From Pseudomonadota bacterium (GTDB taxonomy: Bacteria > Pseudomonadota > Gammaproteobacteria > Steroidobacterales > GCA-2729495): a DNA stretch of 64,000 nt. The translations under genes and the position numbers were made by a program. The notes below the pieces were generated by a model, which was given only the letters and a program-made list of their open reading frames with translations, did not search any database and had not been told where the DNA came from. The stretch covers positions 162,208 through 226,207 of the forward strand of contig CAUJHF010000020.1 in assembly GCA_963204745.1 (NCBI GenBank), written 5' to 3'. Of the stretch, positions 1 to 11,665 are shown piece after piece; position 1 is the first letter of the stretch, and the number at the start of each line of letters is the position of its first letter.

Positions 1-1112
1 CGGCGCTTAAGCTTTGCCCACTGCTCGGCTGGGCACCACACATCGTTCATTGTCACGACTGGCATGCATCGCTTGCACCACTGCTGCTAAAAACCCATCA
101 GCTGCACGAGCCGGTATTCCGTCCCGCAAACTCCATTCTCACGATTCACAATATCGGCTATCAGGGTGTATTTTCCGCTGCGCTCGCCGACAAGCTGGGG
201 CTGGTTGAAACCACCGGGCTCATCTCAGCCGATGAACCGGCGCCACGGACACTGAACTTTCTGCGTACAGGTATCACCACCGCAGATGCCCTGACCACGG
301 TAAGCCCTACACACGCCAGTGAAATTCTCACCCCGGCCTACGGCAAGGGTCTGGATGCCCTGTTGCGACAACGGCGGAACCGGCTGGTGGGGATACTGAA
401 TGGCGTCGACTACGGTCGCTGGAGTCCCGAATCGGATCCTCTGCTGCCCCGCAATTACAGTGCGAGGGATACCGCGGGAAAACTGCTGTGCCGAACCGAA
501 CTGATCAGACGCTCAGGACTCAGCGCAGCTCCGGATTTGCCGATACTCGGCATGGTCTCGCGGCTGGCTGAACAGAAAGGCATTGAACTCGTACTTGAAG
601 CCTTGCCTCCATTCCTGCGTAGCAGCTCTTGTCGGGCTGTCATTCTCGGCGAGGGTGACAAACCCTATGCAGATGCCCTGCAGGAACTGGCGAATGACAT
701 GCCCGACCGGTTCGCCTTTATCCCGGCACACAACGAAGCGCTTGCCCGACTTGTTTTTGCCGGCAGTGATGCCTTTCTGGTTCCGTCGCTGTACGAACCC
801 TGCGGGCTGACGCAGATGTATGCCCTGCGCTACGGCTCTGTACCCATCGTTCGTGATACCGGCGGACTGCACGATACGGTCAGTCACTTTGACCAGTACA
901 GTGGAACCGGAACCGGAAGCGTCTTTCGCGATGCGGATACCGGCGGGCTGATGTGGGCAATCAACCAGGTTCTGACCTGGTACCAGCAGCCTTCGGCATG
1001 GCAACAGTTGCGCCACAACGGCATGACACAGGACTTTTCATGGGCGCACCAGACGCCCCAGTACCTCGCGCTCTACCGGCGCCTCGCCGGACTTGATCCG
1101 GTGCCGGCCTGA
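1..1112 (+). CDS. glgA: Glycogen synthase (ADP-glucose type), C-terminal part; 5' end cut by the window
   Basis: GT5 glycogen synthase adds glucose from ADP-glucose to growing alpha-1,4-glucan in the cytosol. The frame is open from position 3 with no internal stop, so the gene begins upstream of the window; a TTG at 363 in the same frame is not the start. The visible part carries the family motifs HDWHA (about 51-65), TIHNIGYQG, the hinge NGVDYGRW and the C-terminal EPCGLTQMYALRYG followed by DTGGLHDTV, which contact the donor nucleotide sugar. The last 75 bases overlap the 3' end of malQ on the other strand. It sits with glgC and glgB, which supply its substrate and branch its product. Confidence 0.95.
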   Translation, partial: ALKLCPLLGWAPHIVHCHDWHASLAPLLLKTHQLHEPVFRPANSILTIHNIGYQGVFSAALADKLGLVETTGLISADEPAPRTLNFLRTGITTADALTTVSPTHASEILTPAYGKGLDALLRQRRNRLVGILNGVDYGRWSPESDPLLPRNYSARDTAGKLLCRTELIRRSGLSAAPDLPILGMVSRLAEQKGIELVLEALPPFLRSSSCRAVILGEGDKPYADALQELANDMPDRFAFIPAHNEALARLVFAGSDAFLVPSLYEPCGLTQMYALRYGSVPIVRDTGGLHDTVSHFDQYSGTGTGSVFRDADTGGLMWAINQVLTWYQQPSAWQQLRHNGMTQDFSWAHQTPQYLALYRRLAGLDPVPA

Positions 1113-2567
1113 GGCTACAGCATGCGCCCGCCACCCCGTGGCGAAATCTGCCGGCACCTGGGACCATTCGAAACGCCAGGTCCAGTTACCCTGGGTGGTG
1201 CCGGGTATATTCATCCGCGCTTCGGCACCCAGGCCAAGCAGGTCCTGGAGTGGCAGCATCGCGACGCGTGCCGGCGAATGCCAGACTGCATCGATGAGTG
1301 CCGCCGGCATATCGGCCGCACTGCAGTGCAGAACCTCATGAACGTAATGCCGCGTTTCCTCACCGAGTCCGGCATACCAGCCAACAAGCGTGTCATTGTC
1401 ATGCGTGCCGGTATAGATCACGGCTTCTTCAATCTGGTTGTCGGGCAGATAGGGATTGTCCGCCGAGCCGTCGAACGCAAACTGCATGACCAGCATACCC
1501 GGCAGGCCAAACTGCCTCCGGAGCTGATGGACCTCCGCGGTGATCGTTCCCAGGTCTTCAGCGACGAAGTGGTGCCCCTCTTCACCCGCACCCAGTGCCC
1601 TCAGTAACGCAGCGCCCGGCGCATCCCGCCATGACCCTTCACGCGCCGATTGCGCACCAACCGGAACCTCCCAGTACGCCTGCAGACCCCGAAAGTGGTC
1701 GATCCGCAGGCAATCAAAGCGCCGCAACTGGTTGGCCACTCTGGCCCGCCACCAGCGGAAGCCGTCCGCTTCCATCCGCTCCCAGTCATAAAGGGGATTC
1801 CCCCAAACCTGCCCCTCCGCGCTGAAGTAGTCGGGTGGCACGCCCGCCACGGCTTCGGGGGTCCCCTCCTGATCCACGCGAAACATCGTCCGGTGCCACC
1901 AGACGTCGGCGCTGTCCAGATCGACGTAAATGGGCAGATCGCCCATCAGCTGGATACCGCGGCTCGCAGCGTAATGCCGGAGACCGACCCACTGCCGGTC
2001 AAAGATCCACTGCTCGAACGCCACTTCGCGTATACGCGCATCAGCCTCTTTGAGCAGACCGGAAACGGCCGCAGGAACCCGATGCCGGATAGCTTCAGGC
2101 CAGGTCCACCAGGCTGACTCTCCATGCTGCTCACGGGCAACCCTGAACAACGCATAGGGCAGCAGCCAGTCGCGCTGTGCTTGCCAGAACGCTGCAAATT
2201 CGCTGCGTTCTGCGTGACTTGCCGCCCGCCGGAACCCGTCCCACGCCTGTCGCAGAAGTCCGGCACGCTGCATCCAGTCCCCCTCCGCAACGGATGCCTC
2301 GGGGGCCAACCACCCGGCTGCCTTGAGCGGTGCCGGATCGATCAGACGTGAATTGCCGGCAAACGCCGAAGTCAGCTGGTACGGTGAAAGTGAGCCGCCA
2401 ACCGGGCCCACCGGAAGCATCTGCCACAGACTGAATCCGGCTTCCGCAAGCAAGTCGGCAAACTGCCACGCATCTTTGCCCAGCACACCACTCTCCCAGT
2501 TTCCGGGGAGCGAGGTCGGGTGCAGCAGTACACCGGCACTGCGACCCTCTGCAAGCAGGTCAGTCAA
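1038..2567 (-). CDS. malQ: 4-alpha-glucanotransferase (amylomaltase), 509 aa from TTG
   Basis: GH77 disproportionating enzyme that transfers alpha-1,4-glucan segments between maltodextrins, recycling short chains from glycogen turnover. Motifs include HPTSLPG at the N-terminus, the nucleophile region LRIDHFRG, the acid/base region VAEDLG and GTHDNDT. The ATG at 2621 lies inside glgC and has no Shine-Dalgarno. A TTG at 2565-2567 has GGAGGA seven bases upstream and begins 17 bases after the glgC stop, so I chose it. The C-terminus runs about 25 residues past the expected end and overlaps glgA by 75 bases in convergent orientation. It probably forms an operon glgC-malQ. Confidence 0.9.
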   Translation of the reverse strand: MTDLLAEGRSAGVLLHPTSLPGNWESGVLGKDAWQFADLLAEAGFSLWQMLPVGPVGGSLSPYQLTSAFAGNSRLIDPAPLKAAGWLAPEASVAEGDWMQRAGLLRQAWDGFRRAASHAERSEFAAFWQAQRDWLLPYALFRVAREQHGESAWWTWPEAIRHRVPAAVSGLLKEADARIREVAFEQWIFDRQWVGLRHYAASRGIQLMGDLPIYVDLDSADVWWHRTMFRVDQEGTPEAVAGVPPDYFSAEGQVWGNPLYDWERMEADGFRWWRARVANQLRRFDCLRIDHFRGLQAYWEVPVGAQSAREGSWRDAPGAALLRALGAGEEGHHFVAEDLGTITAEVHQLRRQFGLPGMLVMQFAFDGSADNPYLPDNQIEEAVIYTGTHDNDTLVGWYAGLGEETRHYVHEVLHCSAADMPAALIDAVWHSPARVAMLPLQDLLGLGAEARMNIPGTTQGNWTWRFEWSQVPADFATGWRAHAVASGRHRIKSGEAPVEREVLGRLVRP

Positions 2568-2583
2568 TAATCTGTCCTCCCGC

Positions 2584-3930
2584 TCAGCCCGCAGTATGAG
2601 GCGGCGCGACGGGAGGTCCATTCGGAGCCAGACCGGGCGTGGATACCCCGCAGTTCTTCAGCATGTCCTGGGTTACCAGAACCACACCCTGGTCGGTCAC
2701 ATGGAAACGCCGCCGGTCCAGTGCGCTGTCTTCGCCGATCATCATGCCATCAGGTATCGAGCAGCCTTCATCCACGATCGCCCGGCTGATGCGGCAACCT
2801 CGCCCAATCGTGACATCCGGCAATATGACCGCGCGAAACACCTCACTGCGCTCATTAACGGTGACGTTGAAAAACAGCAGGGACTCGCGGACCAGCGCCC
2901 CGGAAACGATACAGCCTCCCGCAACCATTGAATTGATCGCAACCCCTCGCCTGCCATCCTCATCGAGTACAAACTTTGCGCAGGGTGTCTGCTCCTGATA
3001 AGTCCATATCGGCCACTCGGAATCGTAAAGATTCAACTCGGGGCTGACGAAGATAAGCTCCATGTTTGCCGCGTAAAACGCGTCTACCGTACCCACATCG
3101 CGCCAATAAGCCTGCGCCTCGGTTTCAACGCTCTCAAAGGGATAAGCAAATATCCTGCTGCCGCCGGCAATCGCGGCCGGGATAATGTTTTTGCCGAAAT
3201 CATGCGCCGAGACTGAATCCTCCGCATCGCGATTCAGCGCTGCACGCAGATAATCGACGCTGAATACGTAGATACCCATCGATGCAAGTGCGACATCATT
3301 GCGGCCTGGCATCGGCTCGGGATTACGGGGTTTTTCACTGAACTTCACGATACGCTGATCCGCATCAAGCGTCGCAATACCGAATTCATGCGCCTGGTTA
3401 ACGGGTACCTGCACCATGCCGAGCGTCACGTCTGCTGCACGGGCCACATGAAAGGCAATCATCGGACCGTAGTCCATCTTGTAGACGTGGTCGCCCGCGA
3501 GGACCAGCACCAGTTCGGGGTCATGCGCCTGGATGATGTCAAGATTCTGGTATACACAATCGGCGGTACCGCGGTACCAGAGCTCGCCGAGTTTCTGCTG
3601 GGCGGGAACCAGCTGGACGAACTCACCCAGTTCGCCGCGCAAATAACCCCAGCCGCGCTGGATATGCTGGGTAAGAGAATGTGACTTGTACTGGGTCATG
3701 ACCAGAATCTGCCGGATCCCGGAATTGACGCAATTGGAAAGACTGAAATCGATAATGCGGTACTTCCCGCCAAATGGAGTTGCCGGCTTGGCACGGTGCT
3801 CGGTCAACTGGCGCAGGCGCTCGCCGCGCCCACCTGCCATTACGATGGCCATGGTGCTCTTCGTAAGCTGGCTTACAAAACGCCCCGAACGCATTGGCTT
3901 TGCGGTACTGCCCGGATAAAAGATGCTCAT
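2584..3930 (-). CDS. glgC: Glucose-1-phosphate adenylyltransferase (ADP-glucose pyrophosphorylase), 448 aa
   Basis: Makes ADP-glucose from glucose-1-phosphate and ATP, the committed and normally allosterically controlled step of bacterial glycogen synthesis. The N-terminal nucleotidyltransferase signature GGRGERLRQLT with the following KPATPFGGKYRIIDF is clear, followed by YRGTADCVYQN and a C-terminal left-handed beta-helix with GALVRESLLF and GRGCRISRAIVDEGC repeats. The reading frame is open back to 4056, but the ATG at 3928-3930 gives the usual N-terminus, and the longer form would run into glgB. It is divergent from glgB across about 90 bases and upstream of malQ. Confidence 0.95.
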   Translation of the reverse strand: MSIFYPGSTAKPMRSGRFVSQLTKSTMAIVMAGGRGERLRQLTEHRAKPATPFGGKYRIIDFSLSNCVNSGIRQILVMTQYKSHSLTQHIQRGWGYLRGELGEFVQLVPAQQKLGELWYRGTADCVYQNLDIIQAHDPELVLVLAGDHVYKMDYGPMIAFHVARAADVTLGMVQVPVNQAHEFGIATLDADQRIVKFSEKPRNPEPMPGRNDVALASMGIYVFSVDYLRAALNRDAEDSVSAHDFGKNIIPAAIAGGSRIFAYPFESVETEAQAYWRDVGTVDAFYAANMELIFVSPELNLYDSEWPIWTYQEQTPCAKFVLDEDGRRGVAINSMVAGGCIVSGALVRESLLFFNVTVNERSEVFRAVILPDVTIGRGCRISRAIVDEGCSIPDGMMIGEDSALDRRRFHVTDQGVVLVTQDMLKNCGVSTPGLAPNGPPVAPPHTAG

Positions 3931-4022
3931 GACCGCCCCGTCGCCCGATGTGTCACACTGCCAATGAATGTAACACCATACGGCTACTTGTTCACCCGGA
4001 TTGACAAGGCTTGAAGCTGACC

Positions 4023-6227
4023 ATGCGGCCAACATACCCACAGACCACGGCGCCACCCGCTGCCATCACCGATAACTCCCTGCAGCGCATCATGGAGGCC
4101 CGGCATCACGATCCCTTTGAAGTACTCGGCCGGCACCCCGTGGGGTCTGATGAGGTCGTGGTACGGGCGCTTCTGCCCCACACTGCGGCAGTCAGCATCG
4201 CAGAAACCGATATCGCGCTGACCCGGGTTGGTGATACCGACCTGTTCGAGTGGCGTGGCCCGGCGAGGCTGGTCCCGACACGCTATCGCCTGCGGACTCG
4301 TGCAGGCGATGGAACAGGCGACGAGCGCTTTGATCCCTATTGCTTCCCCCCGCTGCTGGCCGATGCGGATCTGAACCTGTTCAACGCCGGCCTGCACAGC
4401 TCGGCTTATCGATTCATGGGCAATCACCAGGTCTCGGCCGATGGCATTCCCGGGATTCACTTTGCAGTCTGGGCACCTGAGGCCGAGCGGGTCAGCGTCG
4501 TGGGCGATTTCAATCAGTGGGATGGCCGCTGCCACCCGATGCGGGTGCGCGGAAGCTCGGGCGTCTGGGAGCTCTTCATACCGGGCCTCCAGGGCACCAT
4601 CTACAAGTACGAGATTCGCAATCGCGAGAGCGGTGAGCTGCTGCTGAAAAGCGATCCATGGGCCCGTGAGTCGGAACTGCGCCCGGCGACCGCATCCATC
4701 GCACGGCCGGCATCGGCATACCGCTGGCAGGATGGAGAGTGGATGACGGCCCGTGCCGGCTGGCAGTGGCTGCATGCGCCGGTCTCGATTTATGAAGTCC
4801 ATCTGGGCTCCTGGCGACACGGACCTGGTCCGCTGCCACTCAGCTATCGTGCTGCAGCCGACCTGCTGGTGCCTTATGCCGCAGAGCTTGGATTTACCCA
4901 TATCGAACTGATGCCGCTAACAGAGCATCCGCTGGACGAGTCCTGGGGTTACCAGCCCGTGGGCTATTTTGCCGCAACGTGCCGGTTCGGCTCACCGGAT
5001 GATCTGCGCTATCTGATCGATAGCTGCCATCGTGCAGGTCTGGGAGTGATCCTCGACTGGGTGCCCGGACATTTTCCCCGCGACAGCCATGGACTGGCCA
5101 GCTTCGACGGGTCACCGCTGTATGAATACAGCGACCCCAGAAAGGGCAGCCACCCTGACTGGGGGACGCTGGTTTTCAATTACGATCGTTGTGAAGTGCG
5201 CAGCTTTCTGCTGTCCAGCGCCCGCTTCTGGCTGGAGGAATTTCATGTCGATGGTCTGCGGGTCGATGCAGTCGCCTCGATGCTGTATCTGGATTACTCG
5301 CGCCGCCCCGGTCAGTGGCTGCCTAACAGGCACGGCGGCAACGAAAATCTGGAAGCCGTATCTTTCTTGCGCGAACTGAATGCCATGACGCACCGGGACT
5401 TTCCGGGTTCGATCACCATCGCTGAAGAATCAACTGCCTGGCCTGGCGTGAGCCGGCCGGTTGATCTGGGTGGTCTCGGCTTCAGCATGAAATGGAACAT
5501 GGGCTGGATGCACGACACGCTGAAGTACCTGTCGCTGGATCCTGTCCATCGCAAACATCACCATGACCTGCTGACTTTTGGCCCGATTTACGCGTTCAGC
5601 GAGAATTTTGTGCTGCCCCTCTCCCACGACGAGGTCGTACACCTGAAGCGCTCCATGCTGGGCAAAATGCCCGGCGATGACTGGCAGCGCCTGGCCAATC
5701 TGCGCCTCGCCTATACCTACCAATGGACTTATCCGGGCAAAAAACTGCTGTTCATGGGCAGCGAACTTGCACAGCCCTCTGAATGGAACGTGCGGGAGTC
5801 GCTGCCCTGGCACCTGCTGGATGACCCGCGTCATGGCGGCATGCAGCGACTGGTCCGCGACCTGAACCACGTCTACGTGGCACACACCGCGCTGCACGCG
5901 CTTGATTTTGACGCCAGCGGCTTTCAGTGGCTCAGCTGGGAGGATGCCGAAAACTCGGTGTTGAGCTACCTGCGCCGGAGCAGAGATGAATGTCTGTTGG
6001 TCGCGCTCAATTTTACTCCGGTGGCCCGCACCGGCTACCGGATCGGTGTTCCACGCGCGGGCCAGTATCGCGAGATCCTGAACTCGGACTCGCGATTCTA
6101 CGGAGGCAGTGATCTGGGCAACCCGGTCCCGCTGACGGCCGAAGCCGTACCATGCATGCATCAGCCCTGGTCTGTGCTGATCAGCCTGCCGCCCCTTGCC
6201 GGAGTGATTCTGGCGCCGACAAGCTGA
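4023..6227 (+). CDS. glgB: 1,4-alpha-glucan branching enzyme, 734 aa
   Basis: GH13 enzyme that cuts alpha-1,4 chains and rejoins them as alpha-1,6 branches in glycogen. An N-terminal domain ([11 protein letters not shown]), a CBM48 module ([23 protein letters not shown]) and the catalytic barrel are present. Catalytic regions are [25 protein letters not shown] (nucleophile Asp), [13 protein letters not shown] (acid/base Glu) and [10 protein letters not shown]. Length matches the proteobacterial enzyme of about 730 aa. The frame also opens at TTG 4011; the ATG at 4023 is preferred, but no strong ribosome site separates them. It ends 12 bases before the convergent glgP stop. Confidence 0.96.
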   Translation: MRPTYPQTTAPPAAITDNSLQRIMEARHHDPFEVLGRHPVGSDEVVVRALLPHTAAVSIAETDIALTRVGDTDLFEWRGPARLVPTRYRLRTRAGDGTGDERFDPYCFPPLLADADLNLFNAGLHSSAYRFMGNHQVSADGIPGIHFAVWAPEAERVSVVGDFNQWDGRCHPMRVRGSSGVWELFIPGLQGTIYKYEIRNRESGELLLKSDPWARESELRPATASIARPASAYRWQDGEWMTARAGWQWLHAPVSIYEVHLGSWRHGPGPLPLSYRAAADLLVPYAAELGFTHIELMPLTEHPLDESWGYQPVGYFAATCRFGSPDDLRYLIDSCHRAGLGVILDWVPGHFPRDSHGLASFDGSPLYEYSDPRKGSHPDWGTLVFNYDRCEVRSFLLSSARFWLEEFHVDGLRVDAVASMLYLDYSRRPGQWLPNRHGGNENLEAVSFLRELNAMTHRDFPGSITIAEESTAWPGVSRPVDLGGLGFSMKWNMGWMHDTLKYLSLDPVHRKHHHDLLTFGPIYAFSENFVLPLSHDEVVHLKRSMLGKMPGDDWQRLANLRLAYTYQWTYPGKKLLFMGSELAQPSEWNVRESLPWHLLDDPRHGGMQRLVRDLNHVYVAHTALHALDFDASGFQWLSWEDAENSVLSYLRRSRDECLLVALNFTPVARTGYRIGVPRAGQYREILNSDSRFYGGSDLGNPVPLTAEAVPCMHQPWSVLISLPPLAGVILAPTS

Positions 6228-6239
6228 GCGGCACCTGCG

Positions 6240-8864
6240 CTACACCCAGCGCATGAGTCCCATTTCATAAGGGTGCGCTAGGTACACATGCCAGGGAACC
6301 GCCCTGATTTGCAGATTCAGTGCCCCGCACCACGGCGGACGAAAAACCACCCGATATCGCTGGACGCCTTCACTGTCGGCTGCACCCACCGGCGCAAAGA
6401 TCTCAACGTAGGCATGGTCATTGCCCACGATCCGCGTGCCACGCTCTGCGGCATCGCGCTCCGCAAAACGTTTCACTGAAACCGTCAGTTCGGAGCAGAG
6501 TTCCCGGGTCAGCAGACATTCAAGGCGCAAATCTTCCGGCACCAGGCCATTAAGCGTTACATCCACTTCAACGGTAACCGGCTCATTGAAATCCATACGC
6601 TGCCCGACTGCAGCTGCCAGCCGCAGACTGACGCCAGGCCAGGCTTCGTGCACGCGCTGCTTCCAGCCAGCCAGCGTCAGTGCCGCCGCATAACCATCTG
6701 CACTCATCTGCTTTCCGCGCCTCGCTGCGGGTGCATAGAAGAGCCCGGCGTAATCGTGAACGACACGATTCATATTGAAATTGGGCAGAATGGTCGACAT
6801 TGAACGCTTGCACTTGCGTACCCAGCCTGGCGAATAACCCAGCCGCTCGTCACGCGCATAGTAGAGTGGTATCACTTCATCCTGGAGGATTTCATACAGC
6901 GTCCGGGCATCGTGCCAGTCTCGCTCGACCGTATCATCGGAGCGTGGCGAGGGAGGAATCGCCCAGCCGTTTTCTCCGTCGTAGGCTTCGGCCCACCAGC
7001 CATCCAGTACGCTGACATTGATGGTCCCGTTGATCGCGGCTTTCATGCCGGAAGTGCCGCTGGCCTCCATCGGATAGACCGGTGTGTTCAGCCACACATC
7101 CACACCGGAAGTCAGCATTCTTCCGAGTCCCATGTCATAGCCTTCGACAATGAGCAGCTTTCCAGAGAACTCGGGCAGCTGACTGACACGGTGCAGCTCC
7201 TTCAGGAGTTGCTGCGCCGGTATATCGGCCGGGTGCGCCTTGCCTGCAAAAACAAACACTACCGGACGCTCATCGGTGTCAACAATCTGTTTGAGCCAGC
7301 CAAGATCCTGCAACAGCAGGGTTGCACGCTTGTAAGTGGCAAAACGCCTGCCAAAGCCGATGGTAAGCACATCCGGGCGCTCCGGATCCAGGTATTTCAG
7401 CAGCCGGTGCACATGCGCTTCGGACAGCTGATTGCGGCTGTGCTGGCGGCGCAGACGCTCGCGAAGACCATAGAGCATCGCCGCTTTGACCTGCTGGTTG
7501 ACATACCAGAACCGCCCGTCGGGAATGTCGTCTATCTTGCTGAGCAGTTCGCGATCCGTGATCTGGTATCGCCATGATGGTCCGAGATTCTGCTCCAGCA
7601 GATCTGACCATTCCTTCTGCATGAAAGTCGGAACGTGAACACCGTTAGTCACATAGCCGACAGGATTCTCCGCTGCCGGTACTTCCGGCCACGCCCCTGC
7701 GCAGATATTCGATGTCACCCGGCCATGCAACCGACTGACGCCATTGACGTGCCGCGATCCGCGCAATGCAAGCCTGGTCATGTTAAAACCGGGATGCTCA
7801 CTGTTTTCCCGGGCCAGAGCCAGGAATGCCTCTTCGGTGATACCCAGCTCCGGCACCAGCGTACGAAAGTGGTTCAGTACCGGCTCAGGACCAAATACGT
7901 CATGCCCGGCCGATACCGGCGTGTGCGTCGTGAATACCGTATTTGCCGCCACGACTTCAATCGCAGCGTCAAACACCAGACCGCCAACTACCAGTTCGCG
8001 CGCCCGTTCAATGATCTGGAATGCAGCATGTCCCTCATTGATATGCCAGACCTGTGGAGCCAATCCGGCTGCCCGCAGGGCACGCACACCACCGATACCC
8101 AGAATGATCTCCTGCTGCAGCCGGAGCTGGCTGTCGCCACCATAGAGCTGCCGGGTGATTTGCCGGTCGGCCGGCTCATTCTGCACAAGGTCCGTGTCGA
8201 GCAGCAGAACATTGATTCGCCCCACTCCCGCCTGCCAGACCTTGACTGCAACCTTCCGGCCGTCGATCTGGCAGTGAATAATGATTTCGTTGCCCGCCGC
8301 ATCGCGGGTTGCCTGAACCGGTGCGTCATAGGCCTCTATACAGCCATACTCGGCAATCTGCTGACCATGCTCGTCGATCCGCTGGTTGAAGTAACCCTGG
8401 CGATAAAGCAGGCCAACCGCGACGAAAGGCAGGCGCAGATCACTCGCCGTCTTGCAATGATCGCCGGCCAGAATCCCGAGACCGCCGGAATAGATCGGAA
8501 AACTCTCGTGGTAACCGAACTCGGCACAGAAATAGGCGATGAGATTATCCTGATCCAGGCCGGCCGGCTCGTAGCCTTCGACTTTCTGTTCCAGGTACGA
8601 GTCATACTCGGCAACAGCGCGACGATAAGAGCCCAGGAAGGTGTCATTTCTGGCGGCCAGTTCCAGTATCGACTGGTCAACACAGCGCAGAAATACTTTC
8701 GGATTCCGGCCTGTCCTCCACCACAGGCTCCGGTCGAGAGTATCGAAAAGCTGGCGCGTTGGCCGATGCCAGCTGAACCAGAGATTGGAGGCCAGGTCAT
8801 TCAGGCGCTCGATGCGCTCCGGCAATCGGGCCTGTACATGCAAAGGGAACTGTTGTCCGGTCAT
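6240..8864 (-). CDS. glgP: Alpha-glucan (glycogen) phosphorylase, DUF3417-containing type, 874 aa
   Basis: GT35 phosphorylase that releases glucose-1-phosphate from non-reducing ends of glycogen, using PLP. The N-terminal DUF3417 segment (ERIERLNDLASNLWFSW) and the PLP-lysine region EASGTSGMKAAINGT followed by SVLDGWWAEAYDG are those of the Thermotoga/archaeal-like subgroup, not the E. coli GlgP/MalP subgroup. Also visible are HINEGHAAF, FTTHTPVSAGHD, GYVTNGVHVPTF and FGRRFATYKRA. An ATG at 8897 is possible, but a promoter-like TTGCCG-N18-CATAAT at 8911-8940 would start transcription near 8905, favouring the ATG at 8864. Convergent with glgB. Confidence 0.93.
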   Translation of the reverse strand: MTGQQFPLHVQARLPERIERLNDLASNLWFSWHRPTRQLFDTLDRSLWWRTGRNPKVFLRCVDQSILELAARNDTFLGSYRRAVAEYDSYLEQKVEGYEPAGLDQDNLIAYFCAEFGYHESFPIYSGGLGILAGDHCKTASDLRLPFVAVGLLYRQGYFNQRIDEHGQQIAEYGCIEAYDAPVQATRDAAGNEIIIHCQIDGRKVAVKVWQAGVGRINVLLLDTDLVQNEPADRQITRQLYGGDSQLRLQQEIILGIGGVRALRAAGLAPQVWHINEGHAAFQIIERARELVVGGLVFDAAIEVVAANTVFTTHTPVSAGHDVFGPEPVLNHFRTLVPELGITEEAFLALARENSEHPGFNMTRLALRGSRHVNGVSRLHGRVTSNICAGAWPEVPAAENPVGYVTNGVHVPTFMQKEWSDLLEQNLGPSWRYQITDRELLSKIDDIPDGRFWYVNQQVKAAMLYGLRERLRRQHSRNQLSEAHVHRLLKYLDPERPDVLTIGFGRRFATYKRATLLLQDLGWLKQIVDTDERPVVFVFAGKAHPADIPAQQLLKELHRVSQLPEFSGKLLIVEGYDMGLGRMLTSGVDVWLNTPVYPMEASGTSGMKAAINGTINVSVLDGWWAEAYDGENGWAIPPSPRSDDTVERDWHDARTLYEILQDEVIPLYYARDERLGYSPGWVRKCKRSMSTILPNFNMNRVVHDYAGLFYAPAARRGKQMSADGYAAALTLAGWKQRVHEAWPGVSLRLAAAVGQRMDFNEPVTVEVDVTLNGLVPEDLRLECLLTRELCSELTVSVKRFAERDAAERGTRIVGNDHAYVEIFAPVGAADSEGVQRYRVVFRPPWCGALNLQIRAVPWHVYLAHPYEMGLMRWV

Positions 8865-8910
8865 GAAATGCTTTTCTGCTCTGCGCGGCGGATCCATCGC
8901 CAGTCCGGGG

Positions 8911-8940
8911 ATTATGCAGCGTCCCCTACACTACCGGCAA
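8911..8940 (-). promoter_or_regulatory. Candidate sigma-70 promoter of glgP
   Basis: On the minus strand TTGCCG (8935-8940) and CATAAT (8911-8916) are separated by 18 bases, about 40 bases upstream of the preferred glgP start. An 8-bp inverted repeat (TGCAGTTC / GAACTGCA, 8943-8967) lies just upstream, between ligA and this promoter. It lacks a U-tract, so it is not a clear terminator. Confidence 0.45.
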
Positions 8941-8985
8941 TTTGCAGTTCCGACTTTGTGAACTGCAGCTTCCCCGCGCCATCGG

Positions 8986-11656
<2,671 letters not shown>

Positions 11657-11665
11657 GATCAGCCC

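Noticed and set aside
1..208. Possible frameshift in glgA at the window start
   Set aside because: The synthase frame is continuously open from position 3; the short frame at 14-208 is a shadow.
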